From an uncultured Catenibacterium sp. (GTDB lineage Bacteria; Bacillota_I; Bacilli_A; Erysipelotrichales; Coprobacillaceae): a DNA stretch of 64,000 nt. The notes beneath the pieces are model-generated. The model did not search any database, was not told the origin of the DNA, and worked only from the letters and a program-made list of their open reading frames with translations. The DNA is taken from NCBI GenBank assembly GCA_900540685.1, contig UQGS01000001.1:52193-116192 (forward strand). Direction: 5' to 3'. A program made the position numbers and the translations under genes. Below, one piece after another: positions 63,835 to 64,000 of the stretch (its first letter is position 1; each line of letters begins with the position of its first letter).

Positions 63835-64000
63835 ATTTTTCTCTCCTTTCTTTTGAATTCTTATATCTGTTATGAAATGACGATTGTCAAGTGGAAATAT
63901 CATATTTCTTTGATTGTCGTCTTTTCGCTTTTTTTGTGTTGTTTTAATCAAGGACATAGGACAAGAAACTTCTATACAGATTTATCGGCGGTTGGCCACT

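Noticed and set aside
63958..64000. Insertion sequence end at the right edge
   Set aside because: The last bases are more GC-rich than the rest, but no inverted repeat or transposase can be seen in so short a piece.

Overview
The window reads as chromosomal DNA of a low-GC, strictly fermentative anaerobe of the Bacillota, most likely an Erysipelotrichia/Coprobacillaceae-type gut bacterium. This is an inference from AT-rich codon use, strong AGGAGG-type ribosome sites, a glycyl radical enzyme, rubrerythrin under PerR, RNase J, CIRCE-controlled groESL, ECF-type vitamin uptake and no respiratory genes. I see no rRNA, tRNA or CRISPR locus.

Layout. 0-5.3 kb: a partial unknown gene, a DegV lipid-binding protein, YigZ, MntP, a degenerate dUTPase-like protein, a 39-residue membrane peptide, and a two-gene operon made of an unknown protein and an aromatic-acid-exporter/HAD fusion. 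5.3-11.6 kb: a tightly coupled cobalamin/methionine operon on the minus strand (metF, MetH reactivation protein, metH, an intrinsic-factor-like alpha-barrel surface protein, a DUF4430 beta-domain protein, an ECF S component). 11.6-23.5 kb: mfd, pth, a type I pullulanase, and a glgB-glgP-DUF1292 glycogen operon with a near-perfect CcpA cre site upstream, then a nucleoid-associated protein. 23.6-24.9 kb: an AI-2E-family permease.

24.9-32.7 kb is an accessory island. It is bounded by two decayed copies of the same MFS-transporter 3' end, the left copy broken inside its terminator. It carries a Vex123-VncRS-like ABC transporter/two-component system with an extra lipoprotein, a HicB-like remnant, a remnant of a Tn916-type orf21 gene, and an orphan Phd/YefM antitoxin with its operator. 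32.7-34.3 kb: an AAA/DUF4143 ATPase gene preceded by a 33-bp tandem palindromic repeat.

34.3-42.3 kb: an oppABCDF oligopeptide importer with an attenuator after oppA, thioredoxin, an MscS channel and a second DegV. 42.4-46 kb: RNase J, a metallophosphoesterase with altered metal motifs, and a flippase-like membrane protein. 46.1-48.1 kb: groESL with two imperfect CIRCE elements. 48.1-50.1 kb: an aminotransferase and a YdjC/ChbG deacetylase. 50.2-54.3 kb: aroE-rdgB-trmL-DUF1461(Lit-like), then FchA-like cyclohydrolase plus a FolD that lacks the cyclohydrolase lysine. 54.3-56 kb: perR-rubrerythrin with a PerR box, and an unknown protein. 56.1-63.1 kb: a Ser/Thr-type phosphatase, and a DeoR regulator, GRE activase, glycyl radical enzyme, FSA-type aldolase and GldA that together match the anhydroglycolysis pathway described for E. 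coli YbiW/PflD. The window ends with a 48-residue membrane peptide and an unknown secreted protein.

Two themes connect genes across the window. One-carbon/B12 metabolism is represented by metF, metH, its reactivase, the putative B12 capture system, fchA and folD. Carbohydrate fermentation is represented by glgB, glgP and pulA under a cre site, and by the GRE-FSA-GldA route.
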